Shown here in pieces: positions 19,920 through 31,500 of a stretch of DNA of 64,000 nt. The DNA is from Schistosoma mansoni. Lineage: Eukaryota; Platyhelminthes; Trematoda; Strigeidida; Schistosomatidae. Position 1 is the stretch's first letter; each line of letters opens with the position of its first letter. Both the position numbers and the translations under genes were made by a program. Where the stretch lies: contig NC_031496.1 in assembly GCF_000237925.1 (NCBI RefSeq), positions 2,714,775-2,778,774 on the forward strand, read 5' to 3'. The notes under the pieces were generated by a model, which was given only the letters and a program-made list of their open reading frames with translations, did not search any database and was not told where the DNA came from.

Positions 19920-20815
19920 CTCTCCGACTCATTCGAGGTAATGACCAGTGTTAGGCAAGGTTGCTTACTCTCACCCTTTCTTTTTCTCCTGGTAATCGAC
20001 TGGATCATGAAGACGTCAACGACTGGAGGAAAGCACGGGATACAGTGGACAGGCAGGATGCAGCTGGACGGTTTAGACTTCGCAGATGATCTGGCTCTTC
20101 TATCAAAAACGCAACAACAAATGCAGGAGAAAACGACCAGTGTAGCAGCAGCCTCAACAGCAGTGAGTCTCAATATAAACAAAGAGAAAAGCAAGACTCT
20201 CCGATACAGTACAATATGCACCAATCAATTTACACTTGACGGAGAATCTTTGGAGGATATGAAAACCTATACATAACTGGGCAGCATCATTGATGAACAC
20301 GATGGATCTGATGCAGATGCGAAGATGCAGATCAGCAAAGCAAGAACAACATATCTACAATTGAATAACATCTGCAACTCAAAACAATTGTCAACCAACA
20401 CCAACGTCAGAATTTTCAATACAAATGTCAAGACAGTTCTACCGTATGGAGCGGAAACCTGGAGAACTACGAAAGCCATTGTCCAGAAGGTACAATTGTT
20501 TATTAACAGTGGTCTACGCAAGATACTTTGGATCCGTTGACCAGACAGTATCAGTAACTACCTACTGTGGGAGAGAACAAATTAGATTCCAGAGGAGGAA
20601 GAGATCAGGAATAGTCGCTGGAAGTGGTTAGGATATACATTGAGGAAATCGTCTAACTGCGTCACAAGACAAGCCCTCGCATGGAATCCTGAAGGCCAGA
20701 GGAGAAGAGGAAGACCAGAGAATACATTACACCGACAAATAGAGACGGACATGAGAACAATGAACAAAAACTGGATAGAACTAGAAAAGAAAGGCCCAGG
20801 ATAGAGTGGGTTTAG
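19920..20815 (+). mobile_element. SR2-type RTE LINE fragment
   Basis: 5'-truncated copy beginning near SVRQGCLLSPFLFLLVIDWI (19944) with an intact catalytic FADD (DFADDLALLS, about 20080). The LGSIIDEHDGSDADAK block and the C-terminal block with [20 protein letters not shown] follow. In-frame stops separate the blocks and the 3' tail is not clear. No complete enzyme. Confidence 0.85.
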
Positions 20816-20829
20816 AATCAAGTTTTATT

Positions 20830-21700
20830 TGAGAAAATGGGTCATTTGAGATTATTACTTCATGTTAAGGCTATACATGTTGATAGTATGAATTGGGGAT
20901 GAGTAGAAATCAATCAGATACCGGATAAATGAGGATTAATTCAAATGGTGATCTGTTGGGGGGGAGGTGGAGGAAATAAATATTGACAATCTCAGTAGCT
21001 TTCAAGATGTATGAATGAAAGATGTAGTGGATGTTTGCTTTATTCTATTTAATCCTAAGAGTAAATAACTTTCTTTTGCAAAATGACCAAAACAAAATCC
21101 ATCTTCCAACGAAATCAAATTATAGTCCTATCATTTATTAATGATTAACTACTAAATGTTGGCTATAATATTACTGGAAACATACTTAAGCCTGTTACTC
21201 CTCGTGGAAGAGCATAGACCTCCTATCAGCAATTTGATTTCAGACAATTAAGCACTGGATGTGAATTAGTTGATGAAAAAGGAAGCGGAAAGTGACAGTG
21301 TGTATAGATTATTGAAAATGACCAGCTTGGTCATACGAGTGTGTCATTGTAACTCTTCTATCATTGTAATCAATATATTGTTCTCGATAAGCTGACATCT
21401 CTTCCTAAGTAGTTTTTTTTAAAGTCTATGCCTTGAACTGCAAACGACAGGGCGAATCAGTACACACAGTGGATTAGGCCATCACATTATGATAAATTAA
21501 CGACAGTACACTAGCTCTCTCAGTCTATCAACACAGAGAAGTTAGTTAATAAAGTATATAGACCTTTATATCTAACAATACGACTGAACAAACAACCTTA
21601 AGTTAATATGAACCATGACATTGTTTTTAATCAAAACCAGAACATGGGACACAGAAAGGTATGGATGAAAAAGGTAAATTTTTATTCAAAATGATACAAA
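20830..21700. other. No recognised gene; tiny SR2 tail piece inside
   Basis: AT-rich sequence. At 21180-21235 a reverse-complement scrap of the SR2 3' end is visible (TACTTAAGCCTGTTACTCC next to AGCATAGACC). Nothing else identified. Confidence 0.5.
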
Positions 21701-21714
21701 AACGTTAGTAACGA

Positions 21715-22285
21715 TGGGTAATGGCTAGCAATGGAATCCAGGATGCGCATTTTGTCCTATTTCGGACTCGTCAGCTGGATGTACCTGCATCTCAGAGTTG
21801 ATGTTCACTCTGGGACTTGTGAATTAAGGCTATTTCGAAGCAATACGCACAGTATGCACATATGCCAAAAGGGACTGATCAGTTGCAATCCTGAACATCA
21901 ATCGGAAGATTCAAACAGACAATACTAAATGAATTTAAACTTCACCCCATTGAACAAGAAAGTGGCTATCAAGACTCAGTAGCTGAGTGAATAACACGAT
22001 GGCATTTCAAGCGAAAGATACTGGGTTTGAGTCCCAGAGTGAATATCAACTCTGAAGATGAAGGTTAACATCCAGCTGAAGAGTCCCAAATAGGATGAAA
22101 TGTACGCCAAACTCGATTCCACTGCTAACGACTATCCATCTTTAATTATAATGTTTGTGAATTAAGGCAATATCGAGGCAATACGCACAGGATGCACATA
22201 TATGCCCAATAAGAGACTAACCAGTTGCAGTCCTAAAACATCAATGGGAAGATTCAATCAAACAACACCAAGTGAAAAACGTTAG
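21715..22285. repeat. Pair of family A repeats with hammerhead segments
   Basis: A reverse hammerhead segment at about 21738-21790 (read on -: CTGACGA, then AAAA instead of GAAA) and a + tRNA-like head (21970-22040, degenerate) with a + hammerhead at about 22068-22125 (CTGAAGA, stem II GTCC/GGAT, GAAAT). The family's outer segment repeats at 21830-21940 and 22150-22280. Confidence 0.6.
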
Positions 22286-22591
22286 TGTTATGTAGCATGT
22301 AAATAAGAGCGTCTTATTAAATTTTCATGTCTACTCATACCAACAAGGGAAACTTTACAGTGTTACTTTAATTTCCTCATTATTTTAGTTAGGTTTTCCT
22401 GTTAAATACTGTTCCTTTTCAACAATTTTGTCCAACATTTCTTTGTATAATGATATCAGAGATTTATAAATGGTTCCTTTTGCACCGAACAATTAGAGTC
22501 TATCACAATGGGGTTTTGTGGAGATTTTAGTAATTTTATATAGTTAAGATCATGAGACAATTGAAGCTAGACCACCATGAAAAACCTGGAA

Positions 22592-22637
22592 GCACTGGAC
22601 GGCCGTTTCATCCTATCATGGGACTCCTCAGCAGTAC
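22592..22637 (-). ncRNA. Hammerhead ribozyme, family B, apparently complete
   Basis: Read on -: stem I strand GTACTG, core CTGAGGA (fits CUGANGA), stem II GTCC/GGAT with loop CATGATA, GAAAC, a short palindromic GGCC stem III, cleavage triplet GTC, stem I partner CAGTGC. All conserved core bases are present. Stem I has one weak pair. Activity is inferred from the motif only. Confidence 0.68.
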
Positions 22638-22694
22638 GCATCCACTATCCCGCACTGAGATGATTCGAACCCAGGACCTATCAGTCTCGTGGAT

Positions 22695-22746
22695 GCGCAC
22701 TACCCCTGATGAGTCCCACAATAGGACGAAACGGCCGTCCAGTGCT
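22695..22746 (+). ncRNA. Hammerhead ribozyme with CTGATGA core, family B
   Basis: Core CTGATGA at 22706-22712, stem II GTCC/GGAC with loop CACAATA, GAAAC, GGCC, triplet GTC, then CAGTGC. The upstream stem I strand is GCACT followed by ACCC, so stem I has a bulge next to the core; the core itself is fully conserved. Confidence 0.62.
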
Positions 22747-23273
22747 TCCGGGTTTTCCACGGTGGCCTAGCTTCAATTGAATCATGATCTTAACTTTATA
22801 AAATTAATGGCTATGATGGAAAATTGGATGATTATCATGAATCCTTAAAAATGTTCAATAGATATTGACATGTCAAAAGCCACTCATATGATCAACCATG
22901 GATAATTTACCCAATAGCAAAATACATAGGGGTTGAATATTTAATTACAGCGTGATACCAGTCTATTTGCTTTCCAGTCCAAGTCGATTACATTTTCCGC
23001 AATCGTAAAATTGACGTTTGTTTTCAAGATTTTGAAATCTCTTGCCTATACATGAGAATGAGAGGACTTTCAAGTCGTGCATAATTTCACACACTTTAAT
23101 TCCATAGCTAGCAATTTATCAAACACTTTATTAGAACCATTTCCAGTGTTGTCAATAAGGAAAGGTGTCCCTGAAGCATTCTGAAATTTTCTAGATATAG
23201 AATAGACAGTCCACCCTCAGTGATCGGATATTCACAAGTTATAATCTACAACAGAAGCTTCATCATCTCGGAT

Positions 23274-24350
23274 TCACAAATTACAATATCCAAGAAGAAA
23301 AAGTTTATGACCAATAATAATGGAAGTGGGAACTTTGATAGGTATAATTATAACATCAGGATTTAATGACTTCAACTTCTCAACAGAATTGATCGAATTA
23401 ATACTGACAGTGTCAGCAATAAAATCATGTAAAGCACTATTCGACGGATATAATCGTTGTCCAATATGAAGTGAATTATTGGAAGTTGTATATAAGGATA
23501 ATATATGATCAACGGAATCACCCGGATTAATAGGATGTAGTTGACAGAGTTTAGTATGATCTGTGGTGAAATGATGTACAGTAGTTTCACAAACTGTCTG
23601 GATGTGTCCAATCAAACCACATTTCAAAGCATTTAACATTATGCAGTACACATGCATTACGTGAATGTAATTTACCACAGGACAAAGATTTACCAAACGT
23701 GTGCTCAGCCTCCTGACCTCCTTTGCAATTCATCGATAAAATGTTATATGCATGATCTTGAGTACGAATCGCATTGGAATAACTAAGTAATGTAGTGGAG
23801 TTCTTGATGTCCTGGAAGTCAATTTCATGCACTGTCTCACAGTTAACACACGCAGTTCCAGTATCTTGAAAAGAACACGTCGGTATTTGTATGAGCTCTC
23901 CTTCCATATTAGGTATGTTAATCCTCTTATTCAATAAACCAATGAATCGATAGACAGATTGATCCCACATATGTACTTGGATTTGACCACCAAAATTGCA
24001 TTTGGGAGCTTGTTTTACAATTCAACAATAAATTCTCCAATCTATTGGTTATTTTGACGTATCATATTTATAAAAGTTTTCTTCTTCACGACATTCAAAA
24101 CTAATACACCTTACATGATTTCATAGTAGTTGTTTGATAGTAGCATAGACAAGTAAAATAGGCTTATCTGGGAATGCTAAAGCTTTTTAATAAGCTGTAG
24201 ACATCCTTTCCAATGAATGTGAGTGAATGAGCGAAAATTTAATTATTCTTAAAGTCTTTCCTGGTCCTACTCCACACTTTAAACTGTCCTAGGTAACCTT
24301 CAAAAACTTCGGAATTCGAATGTATATCCAACTGTTCCAACACAGGCTCC
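23274..24350 (-). mobile_element. Fossil of a Ty3/gypsy-type gag region
   Basis: Reads on - as a gag-like segment: an N-terminal part resembling the MEPVLEQLDIHS type start, then a middle region (IDFQDIKNSTT), then a degenerate zinc-knuckle region (GKLHSRNACVLHNVKC). It is broken with several interruptions. Related to 35330-36430 (opposite strand) and more distantly to 45197-46731. No LTRs were recognised at its ends, and it looks old. Confidence 0.6.
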
Positions 24351-24879
24351 ATCTTGGTAATAATATGATAATTAAAAGTATTCGAATTATTGTATTAACT
24401 AGGAATTCGTGAAATAGTTCAATTTAAACCAAATAGAATTAGGTGAGTTTGTAGATGGCGTCATGATTGTCTATGATCACCACTACAATAAGATTACGTG
24501 CCCGAAAACGACTTGGTCCCTTTGATAATTCACAAACCAGAAGACTGTAACTGGTCCATATGGAGTATATTTATTAACAATCTCGTGGTATCGAATAAAT
24601 ACCGAGACGCGCCAATGACTACAGGCAAAAAGGCAGAGCACAAGAAAGTTTGAATGAACAAGAAGGGCGACTGAACGAAAAGTGATTTTGATACAGTTAA
24701 ACAAAACGAGTACAATAAAACAATCACTGGTACAATTGGTTATAATAATAATTGTTTCCATTACACCAATCACGTTCTCGTCGAAAAAAGCAGGTCACTA
24801 CAAATTCATACGAACTTCACAATATATCAAATTTTTTTAGCATTTCGTAAGTTTCCCATATGAGAAACAACTAACGGAT

Positions 24880-24990
24880 GAGTTGGTTGAAGCTAGACCA
24901 TCCTGGAAAACCTGGAAGCACTGGATAGTCATTACGTCCTACTGCGGGACTCCTCAATAGTATATATCCACAATACCGCCTCTCGGATGA
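24880..24990 (-). repeat. Family B repeat fragment
   Basis: Only the tail (AGCTAGACCATCCTGGAAAA) and a decayed hammerhead arm remain. Confidence 0.5.
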
Positions 24991-25059
24991 GAAAACGATG
25001 TGTGACAACATATTTTATTCATTTCAAAATTCCAGTCATACAATACACGACACTGACTC

Positions 25060-25100
25060 TCTGTGTGTATATGTGTTTGTGTGTGTGTGTGTTTGTGTAC
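25060..25100. repeat. TG microsatellite
   Basis: Interrupted (TG)n tract. Confidence 0.8.
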
Positions 25101-25436
25101 GTACCAGTAATTTCAACCACAACACATTCTCTTGATTAAAGTATTACACCTTTCAATCTTGTTATTCTTTATCAATAACCTTGAACTCACATACACTTTA
25201 TGAATGATTCTAATGTAAATATACTCAGTATGAAAAAGTATATTTTGAAGATGCTATTGGATTGAGTATATATAGTTCTAGTTAACAAATGGAATTCAAT
25301 GTGTTAACCAATCATAATCATACTTAAAAACCCCCCTACTATCATTAACTTAATATTACTGATTGTTTCTAAGCTAACTTATTTACATTCCATTGTCTAT
25401 TGATTTCAACATTAACATTCAGATATTTCAGTAGTA

Positions 25437-25451
25437 ATATATATATATAAG
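25437..25451 (+). promoter_or_regulatory. TATA box of the micro-exon gene
   Basis: An AATATATATATATAAG-type box lies about 60-70 nt upstream of the ATG at 25509. That allows a transcription start near 25475-25482 and a short leader of about 30 nt. Position and sequence fit a TATA-driven promoter; the start site itself is inferred. Confidence 0.6.
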
Positions 25452-25508
25452 TCTTTAACAATAGACAGTTTTCATTGTATCTAAGTCTAAGTCATATCGT
25501 TTAGTAAA

Positions 25509-28500
25509 ATGAAGGTGAATAATTTTTGGTTTGTATTCGCTATTAACGTGATGTTAATAGTCGTCGTTCAATCTGAGGATCAATGTAAGTGAATTATTGA
25601 ATAAACGTTTGTTTTTGTTCCTGTAAACCGGAATTTCCCCCCCTTTTTTTTATAATATGATAATGTGAATCTCAAATACGTATGATTGATGATCGTAATA
25701 CTGGATTCTTGATGTTTATTTACATACTTACTCCTGTTATCCCTTATGGACGACCACAGGTGGCTGACCAGCATTCTCCATATTACTCTGTTATGAGCAA
25801 TCATTTCCAGTTGCTATTTCTACTTTTCATGTCTGTTTTCAATTACCATTGTAGCGTGTTCTTCGGTCTTCCTCATTTCCGTTTCCCTGTCAGGACTCAT
25901 AGTTAAGGCTTGCCTCATGATGCAGTTTTATGGTTTTCGTAATGTATGTTCTATCCACTTCCAACCTGTTTTTCTAATTTCCTCCTCAGCTAGAAGCTGG
26001 TTTGTCCTTTCCCACGGTAAGCTGTTGCTGATGGTATCACACCAACAGATATTGAGTATGTTGCGTAGAAAACTGTTTATAAATACTTGTACCTTCTCGA
26101 TGATGGTCGTAGTAGTTCTCCACGTTTCAGCTCTGTACGATAGGACTAACTGTGTTGACGTAAGTATTGAAGATTGTGACTTTGATATTGGTTAACAAGT
26201 GTTTTGAGTCTTGTATGTTCTTCAACTGTATTAATCCTATCCTTACTTTTCCAATCATTGTCTTTATGTCTGCATCAGATCCTCCACATTTATTGATGAT
26301 TATGCTCAGGTACATGAAAGTTTCTACCTCTTCCAGAGTTTCACAATAAAGTGAGACTGGGTTGGTATTCTCTGTGTTGTATTTAAGGTCCTTGCTTCTT
26401 CCCTTGTGTATGTTGAGGCCTACTGATGAAGGGGCTGTTGTTATACTGACTGTCTTCATCTATATTTGTTCTTGTGTATAGGATAGAAGGGTCAGCTCAT
26501 CTGTCACATCAAAATCTTCCAGTTGCATGCAAGCTGTCCACTGTATTTCATGCTTCCCCTGGGATGTGGAGGTCTTGATAATCCACTGGAATACCACAAG
26601 AAGGAAAAATGAGGAATGTAGGCAGCCTTATCTGACTCCGGTCCTCATTTCGAATGCATCTGTCAGCTGTCCTCTTTTCACAAATTTGCATTGTAGGCCG
26701 TAGTATGAATTCTGTATTATGTTGATGATCTTCTCAGGTACACCAAAGTGTCGAAGAAGCCTCCATGAAGTCCTCCTATCCATATAGTCAAATGCTTTCT
26801 CATAATCAAAGAAGTTGATGTATATTGTCGAGTTCCGTTTGACTGATTGTTCAACGATGATCCGTGATGGCGCGATTCGTTCTATGCACGCTGATCCTCA
26901 TGAAGTCTAACCTGTTGATCTTGAAGTTGGGCGTCTACTGCGGCTTTTATGCGATTCAGCAACACTATTAAAAACTTTTCCTGGTGCTGAGAGTAGTGTG
27001 ATTTCTTTGTAGTGCTTACATTTGCTTAGATCTTCTATCTATGGTACCTTGATGAGATGTCATTCTTTCCAGTCCGTCGGCATTTGTTCTTCCTCCCAAA
27101 TCTTCCGGAATAGAAGGTGAAGCCTGTTTGCAGTTACTTCAATGCCTGACTTCAGCTCTTTAGCTGGTATATTGACAGGTTCTGTCTCTTTCCCGCTCTT
27201 GATTTGTCTGATGGCCATCTTGATTTCTTCGATCGTTGATGGAGTGACATTTATAGGAAGGTCTATAGGTGCTGCTTCGATGTTCGGTGGATTCAATGGA
27301 GCTGCTCTATTCAACAGTTCCTCAAAGTATTCTACCCATCTGTTTCTCGGTTCTTGAATCTCTGTGATTGTCTTGCTTTATTTGTCCTTGGCCGGTCTCT
27401 CTGGTTTACTATATTTCCCTGTCAGTGTATTCGTCGTGTCATGCAGTTGTTTCATATTTCCTTAAGTTGCAGCCTTTTCCGCCGTCACTTCTAGCTTTTC
27501 CACGTATCTCTTCATGTCTGCTTTAATGCTCTTCACTTGCTTGCTTGTTTCTGTATATTCAGTTTGTGCCTTGACTTCCTCTGTTATTTTTCGGCTGTTG
27601 TTGATTGCTGTTCTCTTGTTCTTCCTTTCTTCAATCTTTTTCAGCGTCAGGATAGAGATACATTCCTTATGTTGATGCTTCCTGCGACCCAGAACCTTCT
27701 GACACGCTGAAGTTAGTGCTTGTTTGATCCCTTTCCAGTTGTCCTCCATCGTAGTTTCTTCTTCTTTCAGTAGATCCTAAAAGGCTTGGAACGTGCTGTT
27801 TATGGTTATCTTGAATTCTTTGAGTCTGATAGTATCTCGAAGGAAGGCTGTATTGAACCTTTGCAATGCTGTTCCCACAGCTGTCCGGTGTTTCTTTAGT
27901 TTCCGTTTCATCTTAGAAACCACTGAGTGATTATCTGAATCTATGTCAGCTCCTCTCCTGGTTCTCACGTCTTCCATTGTTCTTCTGATTTTTTATATTG
28001 ATAAAACACAATCTATCTGGTTCTATGTAGTGTGATCCGGTGATACCTATGTAGCTTTGTGTATGCGTTTGTGTGAAAATATTGTGCCGCCTATAATCGT
28101 TTGTTTGAGTGAACATAAATTTGCAAATCTCTTCCCATTTTCGTTTCTCTCTCCGTCTATATCGTTCCATGATATCTTTATATCCGGTGTAGTCCATTCC
28201 GACTTTTGCATTTAGGTTTCCCATCAGGAAGTTCAAGTTTTTTTTGAGTACTTTGCCGTGATTGATTGCAGCCTCTCATAGAACTGATCCTTATTGTCGT
28301 CATTGCTATCATTGGTGGGAGAATAACACTGGATAACATTCATCGTGATTCCCTCCTTCTTCTTTTTTAAGGATGCTTTGATGATCCTGGATCTGTGAGA
28401 TTCCAATCCTACAAGTGCATATCGTACTTTTCTAGATAGCAACTCCATGTGGGTTTCGAGCATTTTCGTTTTCGTGAATCTTCTCAGTGAATCATAGCAG

Positions 28501-31500
28501 TCATATGTTTGCGAATCTCAAGCACAAGTTAATAGATCGCTTTCTCTATCCAACAGTTTATTCGTATCTGGTATTTTCTTCATATACATCCATCGTATAA
28601 AAACTGAAGGAAATCCTCAACATTCACTTATAGCCCTAATCTAGTTCAATAATAACGAAAAACTGAAATGATTCAGATATCATCATTTAAACGACTTCTG
28701 TGTGAAACAAATTATCTTTGAAATGATCATATTAATAATGACCTCAAAAAAATCATTACACACCTTGGTAACTGTCTTCAGCACTCTCCTCAATACAGCA
28801 AAGTCTTTTCTCAAAAGCCTGGGAAAGAAAAAAAGAAAACAGTAAATAAAAATAAGCGATATGCAACAACCAACAAATTGTAAAAGTAAATGTCAAGTAA
28901 TCCTAAAAGCATTCAGTCTCTTTATGAACTAAGTCAGAAGAAAAACTTTCTTCGACAACAGTAAGACATGAGAAGATCAAGAGAGATCAGAGAAGAAGGT
29001 AACACTGAGATAATCGACCTTCGACAATGTATTTATCAAGGGCTCCCCAATGGCACAAGCATTATTTGATCCTAAAATAGTGTATAGGTGCTGTCCATGT
29101 TTCCGGCTAAAGTTAACAGCCTGACATTTAGATGGATTAAGTAACAGACCTTTACCAACAGACCACCATTCAATACAAGACAAAAACTCGCTCATTTCTA
29201 TGGGATGTGAAGAGGTAGAAATTTTTATAAATACAATGAAGTCGTCCGCATATCTTACAAAATTGTTTTCTGTGAAAGATGACAGATAATGCAGAAAAAA
29301 GAGAAAAGGAAAGGTGAAAGAATGGCTCCTTGTGGCACACCTTCATGAGACAGTAGAGACGTTGAATACTTTCCTCCGGACACAGTATGCTGTTCTCTTC
29401 CAGAAACGTAGGAACATAACTAGTTGGTTATCTGACCATCACTGTTGACGTTGATCAACTTGTTAAGTAAGAAGTGTCTTGGAATAGAATCAAAAGAGGT
29501 GGTAAAGTTCAAGAAAGCTCATCGAACATACTTCTTACCCTTTTTCAAGTTGAACACTTTATTGTGATGCAGAACAGCAACAGCACCTAACGTTTCTTCT
29601 TTTGCATTTGTAAGCAAACTGGCAAGGATCACTGTGCTCTTTTATTGTAGGTTGAAGTGGAAGTGTTAATAATTTTTCAGTTGTTTTGAGGAAAAGTGAA
29701 GTTATTGCTATGAGTCTAAATTTCACATTTTTATCACCAAATGACTTCTTAGGTATAAGGATTATTTCTATCTTTCTCCATATTGTCGGTATGAGATTAG
29801 TTGGGAAGGATCTGTTAAAGATATTCCTGAGTGGATGACATAGAACGTCAGCACATTTTTTAAAAAGAAGGTTTGTTATACCATCAGGTCCTAAACATTG
29901 GGATGAATCAAGTGACTAGAGAAATTTTCGGACATCATTTTCAGTGAAACTAAGTACACAAATATTCTTCAAACCTGTGGATATAGGAAGCATGACATCA
30001 GATGACTGACGTACAAAATACTTATTTAAGTCACAAACATTCAGCTGGCTATCGCTTCTAATGTGCCTGTCACCTGTAAGTTCCTTATAGAGTCTTCACA
30101 TACTTGGAGAGTTTCTACAAGATAGGGGTTTCTGAGTAAACAAAGATTTTAGACGTCTAATCTCTAGTTTAATTTGACCATTTGGCTTTCGAACTTCAAT
30201 AGTGTTTTGCTCCTTGTACATTCTTTCATTTACCCTCCATAGTCGTTTTAGTTGTGGTGATGTAAATCGACCAAAACTTAAAAAAAGTGTTTTCAGTAAG
30301 ACAACAAATATCAAAACAGAATCTAAGGTAACAGGTGATAATATCAGTAGTGTTTTACAGTGAATCGCCTGTTAATAATTCCCAGTTAGTCATACGAAAC
30401 ATCTTTTTCAGATTTTGTATATTTCCTTCAGAGTGATTCCCATATATGACTTTTTTGGTCTGGTGTAAGGGTGTACTATTTCCATGTTTTCCATATACTT
30501 TAGGTAGAACACGAGCTAAACAGTGATCCGAGATAGACAGTGGAGCATGTTTACGGGTCACATATGTACCCATATCATTATTGAAAATGAATTTTGAATG
30601 CGCATCCAAAGGAGTAGGAAAATCTATTAAATTTTGGTGACCTGGTGATGTAAGAAAGCTACAGCCACATGAGTTGAAATTACCACATACAATTAAAAGT
30701 AACCCACTGAAGGCAGAAACAGCGAATTCAGTACATTCGTCAGCGAAAACAGATAGCGCAGATGATGTGCAATCTGGAGTCATATAGATGTTGTTGACGT
30801 AATCATATTTGTATTTATTCAGATGTTTTGGAAGACATCTTGAATTTAGACAGTCGACAAAGTCATTTGAAAACTTGGAACAAGCAAACGTAGATCGACA
30901 CCAGTTAACGTTCATAAACGTATACGTGGCGTTGTAGCTATAGCTACACCGACACCATACCTCTTTTAATTGCTTGGTCGATCCTGAGGATAGATATTGA
31001 AATTACGTGCCGATACTAAGCAATCGTTCCGTACATCAGTTAATCAAGATTCTTGGATTGTGATGACACCACTATTACGATACAAGTTATGACGTAGTAG
31101 GAATTGGAGATAGTCCACCTTCTTAATGAGTGATCGGCAGTAAGAATTTAGCAGTTCGGAAATCGACATTTGATTAATGTTCATTCCCTTTAATGCATAT
31201 TGCTAACCACCACAATGTCTTTTACTGTAGGTTTTTTAATTTTGGCAGCGATAGTACTTAAGCTTTTCATAAGCGCGCGTATATAGGTTATGCGATTAAT
31301 AGACACAATGAGGCGTTAAAACAAAATAAAAAACAGAATTCTTGAAATGTTTGGATGGCAGAAACAGATAGCTCAGATATTGAAGCAGGCTTCCTAAGTG
31401 TGAATTTTTATTGGATAAAGCCAGTGAGATTTTACTATACGTTCATGATTGTTATGAAAATAATCACCAAATTTATTCTATTACAGCATTCAACATGCCG

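Larger units (their letters stand above)
22500..22800. repeat. Palindromic family B element
   Basis: A reverse copy (22545-22690) meets a + copy (22690-22795). The ends ATCATGAGACAATTGAAGCT and AGCTTCAATTGAATCATGAT are reverse complements. The left edge has the family start GGGGTTTTGTGGAGATTT (22510). Each arm carries a hammerhead with a conserved core, annotated separately. Confidence 0.75.
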
